A stretch of DNA of 64,000 nt from Halobacillus sp. Marseille-P3879 (GCF_900240285.1 NZ_OESS01000002.1:868001-932000), one strand, 5' to 3'. Counted from the stretch's first letter, positions 7,711-18,215 are shown. Notes: generated by a model not told the origin, from the letters alone. Made by a program: numbers and translations.

Positions 7711-9325
7711 ACGAGCGAAACATCTGATGAATCGTTTGCGTCAAAATGAGAGGCAGTTTTTCAAAACTGTAAATTAATTCAAGACGCTCTGTCCATTGGT
7801 GGGGATCCTTTCCTAAAGGTCCAATATTAATAATAGGCATCGTTACAGATTCCATTAAATTTGATGGCAAATTAAACCCTCTGCCTTGAATAGGCATTTG
7901 GGCAACTAACTGTTGAATGGAAGACTTTGTGGAAACAGGTCCGATAAAACTTAAGTCCGACAAACCTGTAAAGTATTCCTGCGTCTGTAGTTCCATACTA
8001 AACTCCTGTCTGGCATAATCCGCTGCATATTGCGAAATCCCCTTAATAAATGGATCATTATGGGAGGAAACAGACGGATAGAAAGGCGGACTATAAAACA
8101 ACACGATCAAAGGAGATATATCTTTACATAGAGCAGCCAAGTCCTGAACTAATGCAGTTGAAAAATCTCTATCCCCCTGATCACGTTGTTTCATTAATAG
8201 GTTCTGTCTTCTTTTCACTTCTTCTTTACCAAAACGAGCTACAGCTTCCTGGTAGAGCTGTTCATATGTTAATACAGTAACATCAGGTTTAAAAGAAGAT
8301 TTCTGATCTTCTTTTAAAAAGAATGACGCTTTTTTATAGTAATGGTCTATGATATTTTTCTTCGCTCTTTCAGCAGCCAGTATTAATTTTTCATTAATTT
8401 CATCTATTGATTGCTTCATGTACAAAACATTATACATAGTTACCGCGGCCTGAGGACTCTGTACCGAATACTCTTCTTTTAAATCTCTTTGCATTAAACT
8501 GATAGGAGGCGGCGTTTTCTCTCCATCTACTTCTTCAATGAAAGCCTCATTTAATTCCAATTCTTTTGCTAAATAACTGATCATTAAGTTAGCATTTAAA
8601 CCACCAAAGGGTTCTCCTGCATGAGTTTCTTTTCCATAGCAGAGGAATCCGGGAAGTGCTTTTCCAATTGAACCGGTATAAAGATAATATGCGGGATCTC
8701 CAGGGTACTTGCTGAACATGGGCTCACCATTAAGTGCAGCTTTGTAAGTAAGTCCAAACTTGTCTTTTAATTTGTCTAATACAGGCAGTGCCGCTAACAT
8801 ACCTTCTGAGTTAACTTCCTCGTCGGGTACCGCAATCAGCAGGAGGTTACCTTTAAACTCTCCTGACATTGCTTTTTCTAAAATTGAAAGCTGTACTGTT
8901 AAACCTGCTTTCATGTCCATCGTACCGCGCCCAAAAATCCATTGCCCTGTTTTTAAATCACGAGCTGCATCCTTTGGAAGAGAGCTTATGTTTTTTTTCA
9001 GCTCCTGTGTTAACTCTTTTGGATAGAAAGCTAAGTTTTCCCATGATCCGTAATCCTGTACCGACACAACGTCAGCATGGGAAATTAATACCACTGTTTC
9101 ACTTATCTCATCCTGTTTTACTAAAGCAGATACAAATTGACGGCCGTCTTCTAATGGATGCAGCATTAAATGTTCAGGATTTTTTTGATAATATTTCTGA
9201 TCGCTTAAAATATAATATAAATACTCAAATATTGCGATCTCCGCATTAGACCCTGTTATACTAGGATATTCCACTAATGAACATAATAAGTCAGTTAATT
9301 GCTCCTTTGTCTGCCACTTATCCAT
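7709..9325 (-). CDS. yqjN: M20-family peptidase, RocB/YqjN-like
   Basis: A 538-residue M20 zinc peptidase of the RocB group, which is linked to arginine/ornithine or other amino-acid breakdown, with the exact substrate unproven. Metal ligands are visible: His in LISHADVVS (about 83), bridging Asp in GRGTMDMKAGL (about 135), and the catalytic Glu pair in PDEEVNSEG (about 170). At about 540 residues it has the extended length typical of RocB. A GTG one codon upstream is possible; both fit the GGAAG site. In B. subtilis yqjN lies near yqjP-yqjQ, supporting the name. Confidence 0.85.
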   Translation of the reverse strand: MDKWQTKEQLTDLLCSLVEYPSITGSNAEIAIFEYLYYILSDQKYYQKNPEHLMLHPLEDGRQFVSALVKQDEISETVVLISHADVVSVQDYGSWENLAFYPKELTQELKKNISSLPKDAARDLKTGQWIFGRGTMDMKAGLTVQLSILEKAMSGEFKGNLLLIAVPDEEVNSEGMLAALPVLDKLKDKFGLTYKAALNGEPMFSKYPGDPAYYLYTGSIGKALPGFLCYGKETHAGEPFGGLNANLMISYLAKELELNEAFIEEVDGEKTPPPISLMQRDLKEEYSVQSPQAAVTMYNVLYMKQSIDEINEKLILAAERAKKNIIDHYYKKASFFLKEDQKSSFKPDVTVLTYEQLYQEAVARFGKEEVKRRQNLLMKQRDQGDRDFSTALVQDLAALCKDISPLIVLFYSPPFYPSVSSHNDPFIKGISQYAADYARQEFSMELQTQEYFTGLSDLSFIGPVSTKSSIQQLVAQMPIQGRGFNLPSNLMESVTMPIINIGPLGKDPHQWTERLELIYSFEKLPLILTQTIHQMFRS

Positions 9326-9408
9326 CACTCGCCACTTCCTTTCATTGACTTATTTTATGTAATCACCCACAATCAAAACGAAACAGCCCTAAAATTGAGG
9401 TGAAAACT

Positions 9409-10155
9409 GTGAAAAAAACTTTAATTTACGCTCATAGAGGGGCCAGCAAACTGGCGCCTGAAAATACAATGGCAGCTTATCAGCTGGCAAGTGAATCTGG
9501 AGCTGACGGTATAGAAATTGATGTTCAGCTCACAAAAGACCGAGTACCCGTTTTGATTCACGATGAAAACGTACGCCGCACCACGAATGGTACAGGTTTT
9601 GTACAGGAGTATACCCTAAATCATATAAAAAAACTGGATGCTGGAAGCTGGTTTTCCACAAAATATTCTGACTGTTCAATTGTAACATTGGAGGAATTTC
9701 TGTGCTGGTTTCAACCAAAAGATATGGTGTTAAACGTGGAACTTAAAACAAATGTCATTGAATACAGGGATATCGAGCAGCTTGTTTATGACGCATTGGT
9801 CCGCCACCACCTCCTTTCTAGAACCGTAATTTCTAGCTTTAATCTAAACAGCGTAAAAAAAATACACGATATTGATGCTGGAGTGCAGACTGCTTTTCTT
9901 ACATCAACAAAGCGGCAGAATTTAGCTAAATTCGCCAGAGAAAACGGAGCGTCCTCTCTACACATTAAACACCGCTTACTCGATAAAAAGCTTCTTCATC
10001 AATGTCATAGAAACAATATGCCAGTACGAGTGTATACGATTAATCGACCCTCCTACATGCAGAAGTGCTATAAGCTCGGCTGTGACGGAATATTTACTGA
10101 TGTACCACACGAAGCTGTAGAGTACCGAACTCGCTTCCAGGAAGAAAACCAGTAA
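9409..10155 (+). CDS. Glycerophosphodiester phosphodiesterase
   Basis: A 248-residue GDPD-family enzyme that hydrolyses glycerophosphodiesters to glycerol 3-phosphate and an alcohol. AHRGASKLAPENTMAAY (about 8-24) holds the catalytic HRG and the metal-binding ENT; EIDVQLTKD and LIHDENVRRTTNG complete the active site. There is no signal peptide, so it is cytoplasmic like YqiK or UgpQ. I start at GTG 9409 because GAGGTG sits six bases before it; a GTG three codons upstream is inside that site. Confidence 0.88.
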   Translation: MKKTLIYAHRGASKLAPENTMAAYQLASESGADGIEIDVQLTKDRVPVLIHDENVRRTTNGTGFVQEYTLNHIKKLDAGSWFSTKYSDCSIVTLEEFLCWFQPKDMVLNVELKTNVIEYRDIEQLVYDALVRHHLLSRTVISSFNLNSVKKIHDIDAGVQTAFLTSTKRQNLAKFARENGASSLHIKHRLLDKKLLHQCHRNNMPVRVYTINRPSYMQKCYKLGCDGIFTDVPHEAVEYRTRFQEENQ

Positions 10156-10368
10156 AAAATAATTTTGAGAGAGTTTTATCCAAACAATCAGCCGGGATAT
10201 GAATAAGAGAATTATCTAATGTGGAACTTCTTATTTAAAGGTGAATAAAAAGGATTATTATCCATAAATCCTGCTTATTACCCTGATACATACGATCAGA
10301 AGCAAAGGGGAAATGAAGTGTATCTACGTGTTTACGGTGGTATGATAATTAGAAAGGGGGATACATAA

Positions 10369-11286
10369 ATGGAACTATTTTTTTTAGGTACAGGATCAGG
10401 CGTACCTTCTAAAGAACGCAATGTCTCATCTCTTGTTCTTCGTCTGCTTGAAAAAAGCGGAAGAACATGGGTATTTGACTGCGGAGAAGCGACACAACAC
10501 CAAATATTAAGTACAAACATACGTCCAAGAAAAATCGAAAAAATATTTATTACACACTTACATGGCGATCACATTTATGGATTACCCGGGTTATTGAGCA
10601 GCCGTTCTTTTCAAGGCGGTGAAGCTCCAGTAACGGTTTATGGTCCCACCGGCTTAAAAGATTATATTGAAGTGAGCTTGAAAGTGAGCGGAACCCGCTT
10701 AAAATACCCTCTTTACATTGAAGAGGTGGAAGAGGGTTTTCTTTTTGAAGATGAGGCTTATGAAGTTAAAGCTATTAAACTGCAGCACGGCCTTGAAAGT
10801 TATGGGTACCTAATTAAAGAGAAAGACAAACTGGGAGAACTCCTGCCTTCCCGGCTTACTGAACTAGGAATTCAACCAGGACCCATCTATCAAAAAATCA
10901 AAGAACAGGAAACCACCACTCTTGATAATGGACAAGTAATCAATAGAGAAGACGTAATCGGTCCTCCAAAAAAAGGGAAACAAATTGCTATCCTTGGTGA
11001 CACTCGTTATCTACCTAACCTGAAAGAAAAGTTAAAGAATGTGGATCTGCTTGTGCATGAAGCTACATTTGCCGGAGAAGAAGAAGCCATGGCCCATGAC
11101 TACTTTCATTCAACCGTTAAACAGGCAGCCCGGCTGGCTCTGCAGGCTGATGTTAAGGAATTAATACTAACTCATATTTCTTCTCGCTATCACGGAGAGG
11201 CAGTAAAGCAATTAGAGCAGGAAGCAAAGACAATCTTTAAAAACACTACGATAGCTTTCGATTTCTATCAGCACACTGTTAAATAA
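10369..11286 (+). CDS. rnz: Ribonuclease Z
   Basis: A 305-residue tRNA 3'-processing endonuclease of the metallo-beta-lactamase fold. The N-terminal strand [25 protein letters not shown] zinc motif (about 62-68), the exosite arm region after residue 150, GDTR and the C-terminal LTHISSRY are all in the expected order for bacterial RNase Z. AAAGGGGG precedes ATG 10369. It starts a plus-strand pair with the aldehyde dehydrogenase 17 bases downstream. The 213 bases upstream hold a likely promoter (TATGATAAT near 10340) and nothing else evident. Confidence 0.93.
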   Translation: MELFFLGTGSGVPSKERNVSSLVLRLLEKSGRTWVFDCGEATQHQILSTNIRPRKIEKIFITHLHGDHIYGLPGLLSSRSFQGGEAPVTVYGPTGLKDYIEVSLKVSGTRLKYPLYIEEVEEGFLFEDEAYEVKAIKLQHGLESYGYLIKEKDKLGELLPSRLTELGIQPGPIYQKIKEQETTTLDNGQVINREDVIGPPKKGKQIAILGDTRYLPNLKEKLKNVDLLVHEATFAGEEEAMAHDYFHSTVKQAARLALQADVKELILTHISSRYHGEAVKQLEQEAKTIFKNTTIAFDFYQHTVK

Positions 11287-11303
11287 ATAAGGAGGTCTCT
11301 TCT

Positions 11304-12665
11304 ATGCATCCCCTGGTAAAGTTACAAAAAGACTGGTTTAAGGAAGGTCATACAAGAAGTTATGAATTCAGGAAAGAGCAGCTTAAGAAAATTAAAAAGA
11401 TGCTAGTAACTTTTGAAAAGCCAATACTGCAAGCTCTTAAATTTGATCTCGGTAAATCGGAGCACGAAGCCTACACTTCAGAGATTGCATTTTTAAAAAA
11501 AGAAATTGATGATCATATGAAGCATTTAAAGGAATGGATGGAGCCAGTCCGCGTTAAAACACCTATAACACACACCGGCTCTAAAAATTTTATTATTAAA
11601 GAACCATACGGAACTGCCCTTATTATTGCACCATGGAACTATCCCATCCAGCTTGCGCTCGCCCCTGTCATTGGAGCGGTTGCCAGCGGGAACACAGTTA
11701 TTATAAAACCTTCTGAGCTCACTCCGACCGTATCGTGGGTGATCAAACGGATGATTGAACAATACTTCCCTCCTCACTATATAGCCGTTCTTGAAGGCGA
11801 TAAAGAAGTCACCGAGGAGTTGATGGATCAACCCATTGATTATGTATTTTTCACAGGAAGTGTACCTGTGGGTAAAAAGATAATGGAACAGGCCAGTAGA
11901 AGACTTATCCCTGTAACATTAGAACTTGGCGGAAAGAGTCCTGCAATTGTCCATAAAGATGCAAATATTGATCTGGCTGCCAAACGTATAGCCTGGGGTA
12001 AATTCCTTAATGCAGGCCAAACATGTATTGCTCCTGATTACCTGTATATTCACCACGAAGTAAAAGAGGATTTCATAAGAGCGCTTAAAAAGTACATTAT
12101 TGAATTCTATGGTGAAGAGTCTCTGCTCAATCAAGACTTCGTAAAAATAGTCAACCGTTCACACTTTGACCGGGTATCATCTTATCTTGATGAAGGTCAT
12201 ATTCTGATCGGCGGCCGGGTGGATTCTAGAAACCTTCGCATAGAACCAACCGTAATGGATCAAGTAACCTGGACAGATCAAGTGATGCAGGAAGAAATCT
12301 TCGGTCCAGTACTTCCTCTGCTGACATATGCCGAGTTAGATGAAGTCATTAATCAAATTAATGAAAAACCTAAACCTCTTGCCCTGTATTATTTTGGTGA
12401 AAACGAAGAACAGCAGGAAAGAGTCACTCACTCTATTTCATTTGGCGGCGGCTGTATAAATGACACCCTTTTTCATATTTTGAATTCACACCTTCCGTTT
12501 GGCGGAGTTGGGGAAAGCGGAATTGGCAGTTACCATGGAAAGGCAAGTTTTGATACATTTTCACATGAGAAAAGCATGCTGAAGCAAACGACTAAATTCG
12601 ATCAAAATATTCGGTATCCCGGTTCAAAGCTGGGTCTAAAAGCTGTTAAAGCTTTAATGGGATAA
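11304..12665 (+). CDS. Aldehyde dehydrogenase, class-3/YwdH-like
   Basis: A 453-residue NAD(P)-dependent aldehyde dehydrogenase. LELGGKSPAIV (about 206-216) carries the general-base Glu and NAGQTCIAPDY (about 235-245) the nucleophilic Cys. The short length and C-terminal LPFGGVGESGIGSYHG motif place it with the coniferyl/fatty-aldehyde-type (ALDH3) enzymes such as YwdH. Substrate is not predictable. AAGGAGG precedes ATG 11304. It is probably co-transcribed with rnz. Confidence 0.88.
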   Translation: MHPLVKLQKDWFKEGHTRSYEFRKEQLKKIKKMLVTFEKPILQALKFDLGKSEHEAYTSEIAFLKKEIDDHMKHLKEWMEPVRVKTPITHTGSKNFIIKEPYGTALIIAPWNYPIQLALAPVIGAVASGNTVIIKPSELTPTVSWVIKRMIEQYFPPHYIAVLEGDKEVTEELMDQPIDYVFFTGSVPVGKKIMEQASRRLIPVTLELGGKSPAIVHKDANIDLAAKRIAWGKFLNAGQTCIAPDYLYIHHEVKEDFIRALKKYIIEFYGEESLLNQDFVKIVNRSHFDRVSSYLDEGHILIGGRVDSRNLRIEPTVMDQVTWTDQVMQEEIFGPVLPLLTYAELDEVINQINEKPKPLALYYFGENEEQQERVTHSISFGGGCINDTLFHILNSHLPFGGVGESGIGSYHGKASFDTFSHEKSMLKQTTKFDQNIRYPGSKLGLKAVKALMG

Positions 12666-12675
12666 TACTAATGAA

Positions 12676-12941
12676 GCTGGGACATAAGTAAATAACTGAC
12701 GTAAAAAACGAAATATAAGTATTGAATCGTCTAAGATTATTAGTCAAAATGCTTAAGACTCCTGTGGGATCAACACGACTCAAAGATCCCGCAGGAATAT
12801 ACGCTCTTTGCTCTCAAAGGAAGCTTAAGGCCGAGCCCAGTTTGACGAATCGGCTGAATGCTATCCTGGCGTATAAACAATCCGAGCTGATTTCAATAGA
12901 ATCAATCAGATTATTTTATGCTTTAATCAGGTTTGTCCCAC
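12676..12941 (-). repeat. Structured intergenic repeat, copy 2 (inverted)
   Basis: A 266-base non-coding element bounded by CTGGGACA (12677-12684) and TGTCCCAC (12934-12941). Read on the minus strand it aligns with copy 1: GGCCTTAAGCTTCC, GCAAAGAGCG, then TCCTGCGGGATC pairing with GATCCCACAGGA, then a GTCAAA-type outer arm. An open frame runs through it into the next gene, but no start signal supports coding. Confidence 0.7.
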
Positions 12942-13135
12942 TCCACCCCTTCCTATTACCAATAAAATATATGCTAAATCAGCTTTGCTTTTACCTTATC
13001 CCCCCCGGTGTGTGCAGCACCGCTTATCTGGTTGAAACGTCACAAATTTGTACAATTTTCCCCTTCAGCTTTTATAATAGATATGTGAGTGTCCCAGTCG
13101 TTAATTTTAGTTTATATAGGAGGTCCCTTACCCTT

Positions 13136-13447
13136 ATGGAAAGAAAAGAAATCGAACAGTACATAATTGAGAAATACCGTCAGGATGAGGATCAGATGAT
13201 TCTCGTTTTTGCCCAATGGTGTATTAATCACAGTCTTGATCCTGTAATTCTGTATACAGAGGCTTATCCTTATCAAAGTAAAAATGAAAAGCTGTATGAA
13301 GCCATAGAAAAAACCGTTTCGAGAAGTGAATCAGAGTATATCCCTGATGAATCTATAATTGAAATTTTATCCATATTTGATAATAACGAGCTTGCTTTTA
13401 TAGTAAATGAATATATTGCCCAAAGGCATACAAACGGCAATAACTAA
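13136..13447 (+). CDS. Conserved-looking hypothetical protein
   Basis: A 103-residue acidic soluble protein that I do not recognise. A strong TATAGGAGG lies ten bases before ATG 13136; the frame is open much further upstream but that part lies in repeat copy 2. The sequence is rich in Glu, Ile and Tyr and predicted largely helical, with no membrane segment or known motif. It stands alone between the repeat and ppc. Confidence 0.6.
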   Translation: MERKEIEQYIIEKYRQDEDQMILVFAQWCINHSLDPVILYTEAYPYQSKNEKLYEAIEKTVSRSESEYIPDESIIEILSIFDNNELAFIVNEYIAQRHTNGNN

Positions 13448-13576
13448 AGCGTTTTCAATTATCATGTATTAATCCAATTCATTTGACTATCCAAAAAATT
13501 CTGATAACATAATTAAAATATGAGTCACGGTAGGTAAACCGTGGTAATCACAAAGATTATACAGGATGGTGAAAAC

Positions 13577-16336
13577 GTGACATTACAAACAAAAAATAAC
13601 GATCATACGACACCGCTTCGCCGGGACGTAAACTTACTAGGAAATATGCTAGGTGAAATTCTTGTCCATCACGGTGGAGAAGAACTGCTTAACAAAGTGG
13701 AATCAATACGAAAACTCACGAAAGATTTAAGGAAAAATCAAGAGACGGAGACTTATAACAATTTAAAACAAGAAATCTCCAGATTGGAGCCTCCTATTCG
13801 CTCTCAAGTAATCCGGGCATTCTCTATTTACTTTCATCTCGTTAATATTGCGGAACAGAACCACCGAATCCGCAGGCGCAGGGAGTACCAATTACGAGAA
13901 GATCATGGGGTTCAGCCTTATTCCTTGGAGAGCGCTGTAACCAACCTGAAAGAGAATAATGTCGACAAAGAGGTCATTCAAAATGTTTTAAACGACTTAT
14001 CATTAGAGTTGATAATAACAGCGCACCCTACAGAAGCAACGAAACGAACAGTACTTGAAATTCAAAAAAGAATTGCCAACATATTAATTAAACTGGATCA
14101 TCCTCAGCTGACAGAACAAGAAAGAGCCAATATTGAAGAAAGCCTCTTTAACGAAGTCACCGTTCTTTGGCAGACAGATGAGCTTAGACACCGTAAACCA
14201 ACTGTTATGGATGAAGTGAGAAACGGATTATATTACTTTGATCAAACACTTTTTGATGTGCTGCCAGACATTCATCAAGAACTTGAAAACCGTTTAGAAG
14301 AAGTATATCCAGCAGAAAAATGGTCTGTACCTAATTTTCTTCACTTTGGCTCCTGGATTGGAGGAGACCGGGATGGAAATCCAAATGTGACTCCTGAAAT
14401 TACATGGTCTACATTAGAAAGTCAGCGTAAGCTGGTTTTGAAAAAGTATGATGCTGTCTTAGTTGAATTAATGAAAAGATTCAGCCATTCTACTACCCGG
14501 GTAAATATTAGCGAAACTTTCCTGGAATCGGTGCAGTCAGAAGAAACGTCAATTCCAAAAGATAAACGCTGGCGCGTGGAAACTGAATTATACCGCCGTA
14601 AGTTTGCAATCATTCTTGAGCGCCTGCGACAAGTAGGCAAGTCTGATGTAGGTTACAAAACGGCTGATGAACTATTAAGTGACTTAGAGGAAGTACAAGA
14701 GAGCGTACACTATCATCACCCTACAAAGCGTGAGCTTAAAATGCTGAAGAAGCTCATCAGACAGGTAAAGCTGTTTGGCTTTCATTTAGCTACTTTAGAT
14801 ATTCGAAACCATAGCGGAGAACATGAAACCGCAATAACCGAACTGTTACAAAAAGTGGGCATCACAGAAAATTATTCCGCGTTAAGTGAAAGTGAAAAAG
14901 TAGATCTGCTCGAACGAGTACTAAAAGACCCACGCCCCATTTCACTATTAAATGAAGATTACTCTGAAGAGACACAAGAAATGCTTCATGTTTTCCAGTT
15001 GATTAGAGAAGCTCATAAAGAATTTGGGGAGCGGTCCATCCAAGTCTATTTAATCAGTATGACTGAATCGGCAAGTGACTTACTTGAGGTTCTTCTATTA
15101 GCTAAAGAAGCAGGTATTTATAGACTTCACGCCGACGGTAAAGTAGAAAGCAGCCTGGACGTTGCCCCATTACTCGAAACTGTAGACGATTTAAAAGCAG
15201 GTCCTGAAATATTAAAAACCCTATTCTCCATGGATGTCTATAATAAACATTTAAATGCACGAGGCAATGACCAGGAAATCATGCTCGGCTACTCAGATGG
15301 AAGTAAAGACGGAGGGACTTTAACGGCGAATTGGAGACTATACAAGGCGCAGCAGGAAATCCATGAAATGGCGAAAGAATATAATATCAGTCTAAAGTTC
15401 TTCCATGGACGGGGCGGATCTCTTGGCCGTGGAGGCGGACCATTGAATCGCAGCATAGCTTCTCAACCCGTTGAAACGCTGGGCGACGGAGTTAAAATTA
15501 CTGAACAGGGAGAAGTGCTATCCTCTCGTTATTTGTTAACTGATATTGCCTACCGCAGTCTCGAGCAGGGAGTCTCTACTCTGCTTGAAGGTGCCGCTCA
15601 CGTTTCAAGAGAAACTGAGCAGGCTACAAGCTGGGAAGCCCATTGGGAACAAGTAATGGAGGATGTTGCCAACACTTCTTTAGAAAAGTATCAATCTCTT
15701 GTTTTTGCAGACAAAGATTTCTTAACATATTTTAATGAAGTTACTCCTCTCCAGGAAATTAGTGAGTTAAATATCGGCTCACGTCCAATGAAGCGGAAAG
15801 ACAGCACTAAATTTGAGAATCTGCGCGCGATCCCCTGGGTGTTTGCCTGGACTCAAAACCGTCAGCTCCTGCCAGCATGGTATGCAGCTGGAACCGGGCT
15901 TGCAGAGTACGCGGACCAAAGTGAAGAAAACCTCTATAATTTACAGCAAATGTATATAAACTGGCCTTTCTTCCGTTCAACGATTGATAATTTACAAATG
16001 GCGCTTACAAAAGCAGATATGCACACAGCAAAAGAATATTCCGCACTGGTAAATAGTCAGGAAATGGGTGAACGCATCTTCCAAAATATTATTGATGAAT
16101 ATAATACGACTAAAGAGATTCTTCTTAAGATCACAGGTGACAATGAACTGCTTGATCATCAACCTACGATACAAGAATCTGTTCGTTTGCGTAACCCTTA
16201 CGTGGATCCCTTAAATTTCTTGCAGGTTGATTTGATTAAAGAACTTCGCGAGCTTGATGAAACTGATGAAGAGTTATTAACGGAAGTTTTGCTTACGATC
16301 AGCGGCATTGCAGCAGGCCTCCGAAATACTGGTTAA
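13577..16336 (+). CDS. ppc: Phosphoenolpyruvate carboxylase
   Basis: A 919-residue PEP carboxylase that makes oxaloacetate from PEP and bicarbonate to refill the TCA cycle. Catalytic landmarks are all present: ITAHPTEATKR (about 145-155, catalytic His), GYSDGSKDGG (about 568-577), the glycine loop FHGRGGSLGRGGGP (about 609-622) and the C-terminal RNTG ending. GTG 13577 gives the usual length and has GGTG upstream; twelve further codons upstream to GTG 13541 are open. Having ppc next to no biosynthetic partner suggests a single-gene unit. Confidence 0.95.
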   Translation: MTLQTKNNDHTTPLRRDVNLLGNMLGEILVHHGGEELLNKVESIRKLTKDLRKNQETETYNNLKQEISRLEPPIRSQVIRAFSIYFHLVNIAEQNHRIRRRREYQLREDHGVQPYSLESAVTNLKENNVDKEVIQNVLNDLSLELIITAHPTEATKRTVLEIQKRIANILIKLDHPQLTEQERANIEESLFNEVTVLWQTDELRHRKPTVMDEVRNGLYYFDQTLFDVLPDIHQELENRLEEVYPAEKWSVPNFLHFGSWIGGDRDGNPNVTPEITWSTLESQRKLVLKKYDAVLVELMKRFSHSTTRVNISETFLESVQSEETSIPKDKRWRVETELYRRKFAIILERLRQVGKSDVGYKTADELLSDLEEVQESVHYHHPTKRELKMLKKLIRQVKLFGFHLATLDIRNHSGEHETAITELLQKVGITENYSALSESEKVDLLERVLKDPRPISLLNEDYSEETQEMLHVFQLIREAHKEFGERSIQVYLISMTESASDLLEVLLLAKEAGIYRLHADGKVESSLDVAPLLETVDDLKAGPEILKTLFSMDVYNKHLNARGNDQEIMLGYSDGSKDGGTLTANWRLYKAQQEIHEMAKEYNISLKFFHGRGGSLGRGGGPLNRSIASQPVETLGDGVKITEQGEVLSSRYLLTDIAYRSLEQGVSTLLEGAAHVSRETEQATSWEAHWEQVMEDVANTSLEKYQSLVFADKDFLTYFNEVTPLQEISELNIGSRPMKRKDSTKFENLRAIPWVFAWTQNRQLLPAWYAAGTGLAEYADQSEENLYNLQQMYINWPFFRSTIDNLQMALTKADMHTAKEYSALVNSQEMGERIFQNIIDEYNTTKEILLKITGDNELLDHQPTIQESVRLRNPYVDPLNFLQVDLIKELRELDETDEELLTEVLLTISGIAAGLRNTG

Positions 16337-16342
16337 CTTTTC

Positions 16343-16370
16343 ACCCGGGCTTTTTAGCCCGGGTTTTTTA
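16343..16370 (+). terminator. Terminator of ppc
   Basis: ACCCGGGCT pairs with AGCCCGGGT across a short T-rich loop and is followed by a run of T, six bases after the ppc stop codon. Confidence 0.92.
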
Positions 16371-16439
16371 TGTGCTTCGTATATTTATCTGCTCCTGAAT
16401 CACAATAGAGAGAAATCACTTATTACAGGAGGAAATAAA

Positions 16440-17054
16440 ATGGAACAGCAAGTACCAAACACCAATCCACAACCTTCAGAAAGTATGCCTTCCGCTGTAA
16501 GTCATGGAGGACATGAACTATTTGATGCCCATGAAGTTATATCATCCGTCATTAGCTTACTGGATCACTATCAGATCTATGAACAACATATGCAGGACTC
16601 AGAACTAAAGCAAATTGCTTCCCGCCAGTCACAGTTCTTAACAGAGCTTTATAATATTATGGTGGAATGTTTACAGACTGGAAGTAAACCTGCTCAATCG
16701 ACTCACATTTATAAAATGGAACAAAACAATGACGTGGTATACGGTATGAAGCCAAGTCAGCCTAAAAAGCCGAATCAATCAATTAGTGAGATCTCCGATG
16801 AAGGTTTGTCTGCCTATATGTTAGGTCAAGCCAAAAGTTTGGCTTCTTTAATGTCTATGACAGCCCTCGAAGTAACAAATCCAGTATTACGAAGAGTGAT
16901 TGCTGACAGTGTTCCTAACCTGATCGAAATGAGTTATGAAATTTTCCTATATCAGAATAAACATGGTTATTATCAGGTTCCACAGCTTGCTCCACAAGAT
17001 CTTTCCCAAATGACGCACAGCTATGAATCAGCTCCAGATCAAGGAATCCATTAA
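16440..17054 (+). CDS. CotF-like spore coat protein
   Basis: A 204-residue protein with the helical CotF/ferritin-like arrangement: a Gln/Pro/Ser-rich head (1-25), a helix pair around 30-75 (HEVISSVISLLDHYQIYEQH), a linker, and a second pair around 118-175 (YMLGQAKSLASLMSMTALEV) ending in a Tyr/Gln-rich tail. This is the layout of the family that includes coat protein CotF and YhcQ-type proteins of the spore surface. A strong ACAGGAGG precedes ATG 16440. A longer open frame overlapping the ppc end is ignored. The exact role in the coat is inference. Confidence 0.72.
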   Translation: MEQQVPNTNPQPSESMPSAVSHGGHELFDAHEVISSVISLLDHYQIYEQHMQDSELKQIASRQSQFLTELYNIMVECLQTGSKPAQSTHIYKMEQNNDVVYGMKPSQPKKPNQSISEISDEGLSAYMLGQAKSLASLMSMTALEVTNPVLRRVIADSVPNLIEMSYEIFLYQNKHGYYQVPQLAPQDLSQMTHSYESAPDQGIH

Positions 17055-17060
17055 AAATAT

Positions 17061-17113
17061 GCCCCACCGGTGATTAGAAAGTAGTTAAAAATCGGTGGGG
17101 CTGTATGTTTTTT
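17061..17113 (+). terminator. Terminator of the CotF-like gene
   Basis: GCCCCACCG (17061-17069) pairs with CGGTGGGGC (17093-17101), followed by TGTATGTTTTTT. It also separates the gene from the convergent DUF4003 gene. Confidence 0.85.
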
Positions 17114-17121
17114 CTCTGCTT

Positions 17122-18099
17122 TTACGAATTAGATGCATTTGCTGCAGCAGCTGCTCCGATCATTCCTGCCATCATTGCGGCTTGCTGAGCCTGCATTATA
17201 GCCTCCATTGTTGTAAATAAACCTGTTTCGACTACACTTGAATTCTTCAATTTCTCACTCACCGTTAAATTAACAGCTGTTTTGGTATTAATATCTTTTT
17301 GCCATTTAAAATGTTTCGAACGGTCTAAATCGTTCTTTATCGACTGGATGACTTCTAACTCATTCCCTCCTTGATCTATCAGAGAGAGGAGTCCTATTTC
17401 AGGATAGAGGATGCTTTTAGGCTTTATTGAGATCTGCTTTAACTGATCATAGACTTGTACAGCCCGATTAATTAAAACATCCTGATCGTGCTGCGTATCC
17501 AGAGATAAGACGTGACTTAAAAATTGCAGGTGATTCCCTTTAGTAAATTGATTTCGACTCAACTTCCTGTAGAAATACTCCACTCTATTCACAATTTCAT
17601 CTACTTCTCCGTCTAATTCAGCTAATAGGACTGCTAAAGGATAATCCTCATTTGTCGTTAAGATGGGATGCTCTTTTTTCATCTCTTTAAATATATACTT
17701 TGCTCGTTTGATTTGATCCTGCGTTGTACCTATGCGATTATCGGTGAGGATAATTAGTGCAGCAATATACGTGAAGTTCCCTTTTTTAAATCCATTTTCC
17801 ACAAGTTTATCGTAGAGATTTACCAGATCATAAAATTTATCTTCTGGATCATCAAACGTAATATCCATTAATGCAGCTACCGTAAAACGTAAATTCGACT
17901 TAAGAGGAGAAAAAATACTCGCTTCTTTTTTAATAAAATCGCTCAACTCTTTAAAGCGAATGATAGAAAACGGGCGCTCGTGCATTACATAGACAGAGGC
18001 GGACATCATTAGCACCTTATTATCTGTCCATTTTAACCCTTCATCCATTTCATAAAATATGCTTTTATATTTTTCCAAATCGTTAACAGCAGACTCCAT
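17122..18099 (-). CDS. DUF4003-family protein
   Basis: A 325-residue soluble, mainly helical protein fitting DUF4003, a Firmicute family of unknown function. It has repeated TPR-like helix pairs (for example DPEDKFYDLVNLYDKLVENG and NGEVDEIVNRVEYFYRKLS-type segments) and a C-terminal Ala/Met-rich tail (about 300-325, QAQQAAMMAGMIGAAAAANA). AAAGGATG precedes ATG 18099. It is a single-gene unit. Confidence 0.65.
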   Translation of the reverse strand: MESAVNDLEKYKSIFYEMDEGLKWTDNKVLMMSASVYVMHERPFSIIRFKELSDFIKKEASIFSPLKSNLRFTVAALMDITFDDPEDKFYDLVNLYDKLVENGFKKGNFTYIAALIILTDNRIGTTQDQIKRAKYIFKEMKKEHPILTTNEDYPLAVLLAELDGEVDEIVNRVEYFYRKLSRNQFTKGNHLQFLSHVLSLDTQHDQDVLINRAVQVYDQLKQISIKPKSILYPEIGLLSLIDQGGNELEVIQSIKNDLDRSKHFKWQKDINTKTAVNLTVSEKLKNSSVVETGLFTTMEAIMQAQQAAMMAGMIGAAAAANASNS

Positions 18100-18171
18100 T
18101 TTTCCACATCCTTTAATGCAGTTTACTATAGATACGAGCAGTACTACTTGAACGTTTCACCATATTCAAGA

Positions 18172-18206
18172 AAAAAGCATATAGAGTAATGGAACTCTAC
18201 ATGCTT
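18172..18206 (-). terminator. Terminator of floT
   Basis: AAGCATATAGAGT (18176-18188) pairs with ACTCTACATGCTT (18194-18206) with one mismatch, followed on the minus strand by TTTTTTCTTG, ten bases after the floT stop. Confidence 0.85.
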
Positions 18207-18215
18207 AATTTTGAT

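Noticed and set aside
12722-13135. Long N-terminal extension of the 103-residue hypothetical protein
   Set aside because: It runs through structured repeat copy 2 and has no ribosome site, whereas ATG 13136 has a strong one.
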